From Allobrachymonas sp. (lineage in GTDB: Bacteria; Pseudomonadota; Gammaproteobacteria; Burkholderiales; Burkholderiaceae_C), in the NCBI GenBank assembly GCA_018054915.1, contig JAGPIR010000105.1, positions 1 through 5,370 on the forward strand: a stretch of DNA of 5,370 bases, given 5' to 3'. Made by a program: the position numbers and the translations under genes. Positions within the stretch are counted from its first letter, which is position 1. Every line of letters starts with the position of its first letter. Shown piece after piece: positions 5,333-5,370 of this stretch. The notes under the pieces were generated by a model. The model saw only the letters and a program-made list of their open reading frames with translations. It was not told the origin of the DNA and made no database searches.

Positions 5333-5370
5333 TTCAAACTGTATTTACCTATGTTGATAGGTGCTGGTAA
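5333..5370. mobile_element. Probable edge of an integrative element inserted in the tRNA gene
   Basis: The tRNA match stops at about 5332 and is replaced by AT-rich sequence without D-arm or acceptor complement. Two nested inverted repeats are present: ACCTAT 5347-5352 with ATAGGT 5357-5362, and TTACC 5345-5349 with GGTAA 5366-5370. No coding region can be read in these 38 bases. The assignment as element DNA (phage or integrative element, site of tyrosine recombinase action) is inferred from the broken tRNA and needs sequence to the right. Confidence 0.55.

Noticed and set aside
5283..5370. Complete tRNA or tRNA with a group I intron
   Set aside because: No acceptor 5' strand or D arm is present up to 5370, and the tRNA-like match includes most of the 5' anticodon stem, which does not fit an anticodon-loop intron; no intron end features are seen.

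Overview
The window looks like a chromosomal segment of a betaproteobacterium, most likely of the Burkholderiales/Comamonadaceae type. This is inferred from the high GC of the central part, the Rep helicase sequence and the tRNA style; no search was run. The central block (about 890-5280) is core-like and GC-rich. Both ends carry marks of mobile DNA.

Left edge (1-about 890): the first 111 bases encode the last 36 residues of an IS3-family transposase (OrfB type) on the + strand, so an insertion sequence ends just inside the window. Facing it on the - strand is a gene of visibly lower GC (105-683) for a small membrane protein. Its stop codon and last residues lie in the insertion-sequence DNA, so its 3' end was probably replaced by the insertion, and its natural start is also doubtful. 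A short spacer follows, with one weak 47-codon ORF.

Centre: rep (893-2962, - strand) encodes a complete Rep/UvrD superfamily 1A DNA helicase. Divergent from it is a + strand transcription unit: a candidate -10 box at 3087-3092, a TPP riboswitch (about 3100-3192), an MFS transporter starting at a TTG codon (3281-4570), and a 205-residue P-loop protein (4567-5184) overlapping the transporter by four bases. The riboswitch ties both genes to thiamine status. The simplest reading is uptake of thiamine or a precursor through the transporter, with an unassigned nucleotide-binding partner. This pair is the most interesting possible new system in the window.

Right edge (5243-5370): a strong intrinsic terminator, read on the - strand, sits directly beyond the 3' end of a tRNA sequence with anticodon CAT. 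Only the anticodon arm, T arm, 3' acceptor strand and CCA are present. The matching 5' half is absent and is replaced by unrelated AT-rich sequence with small inverted repeats. This is the signature of an integrative element inserted in the 3' part of a tRNA gene, with the element extending to the right beyond 5370.
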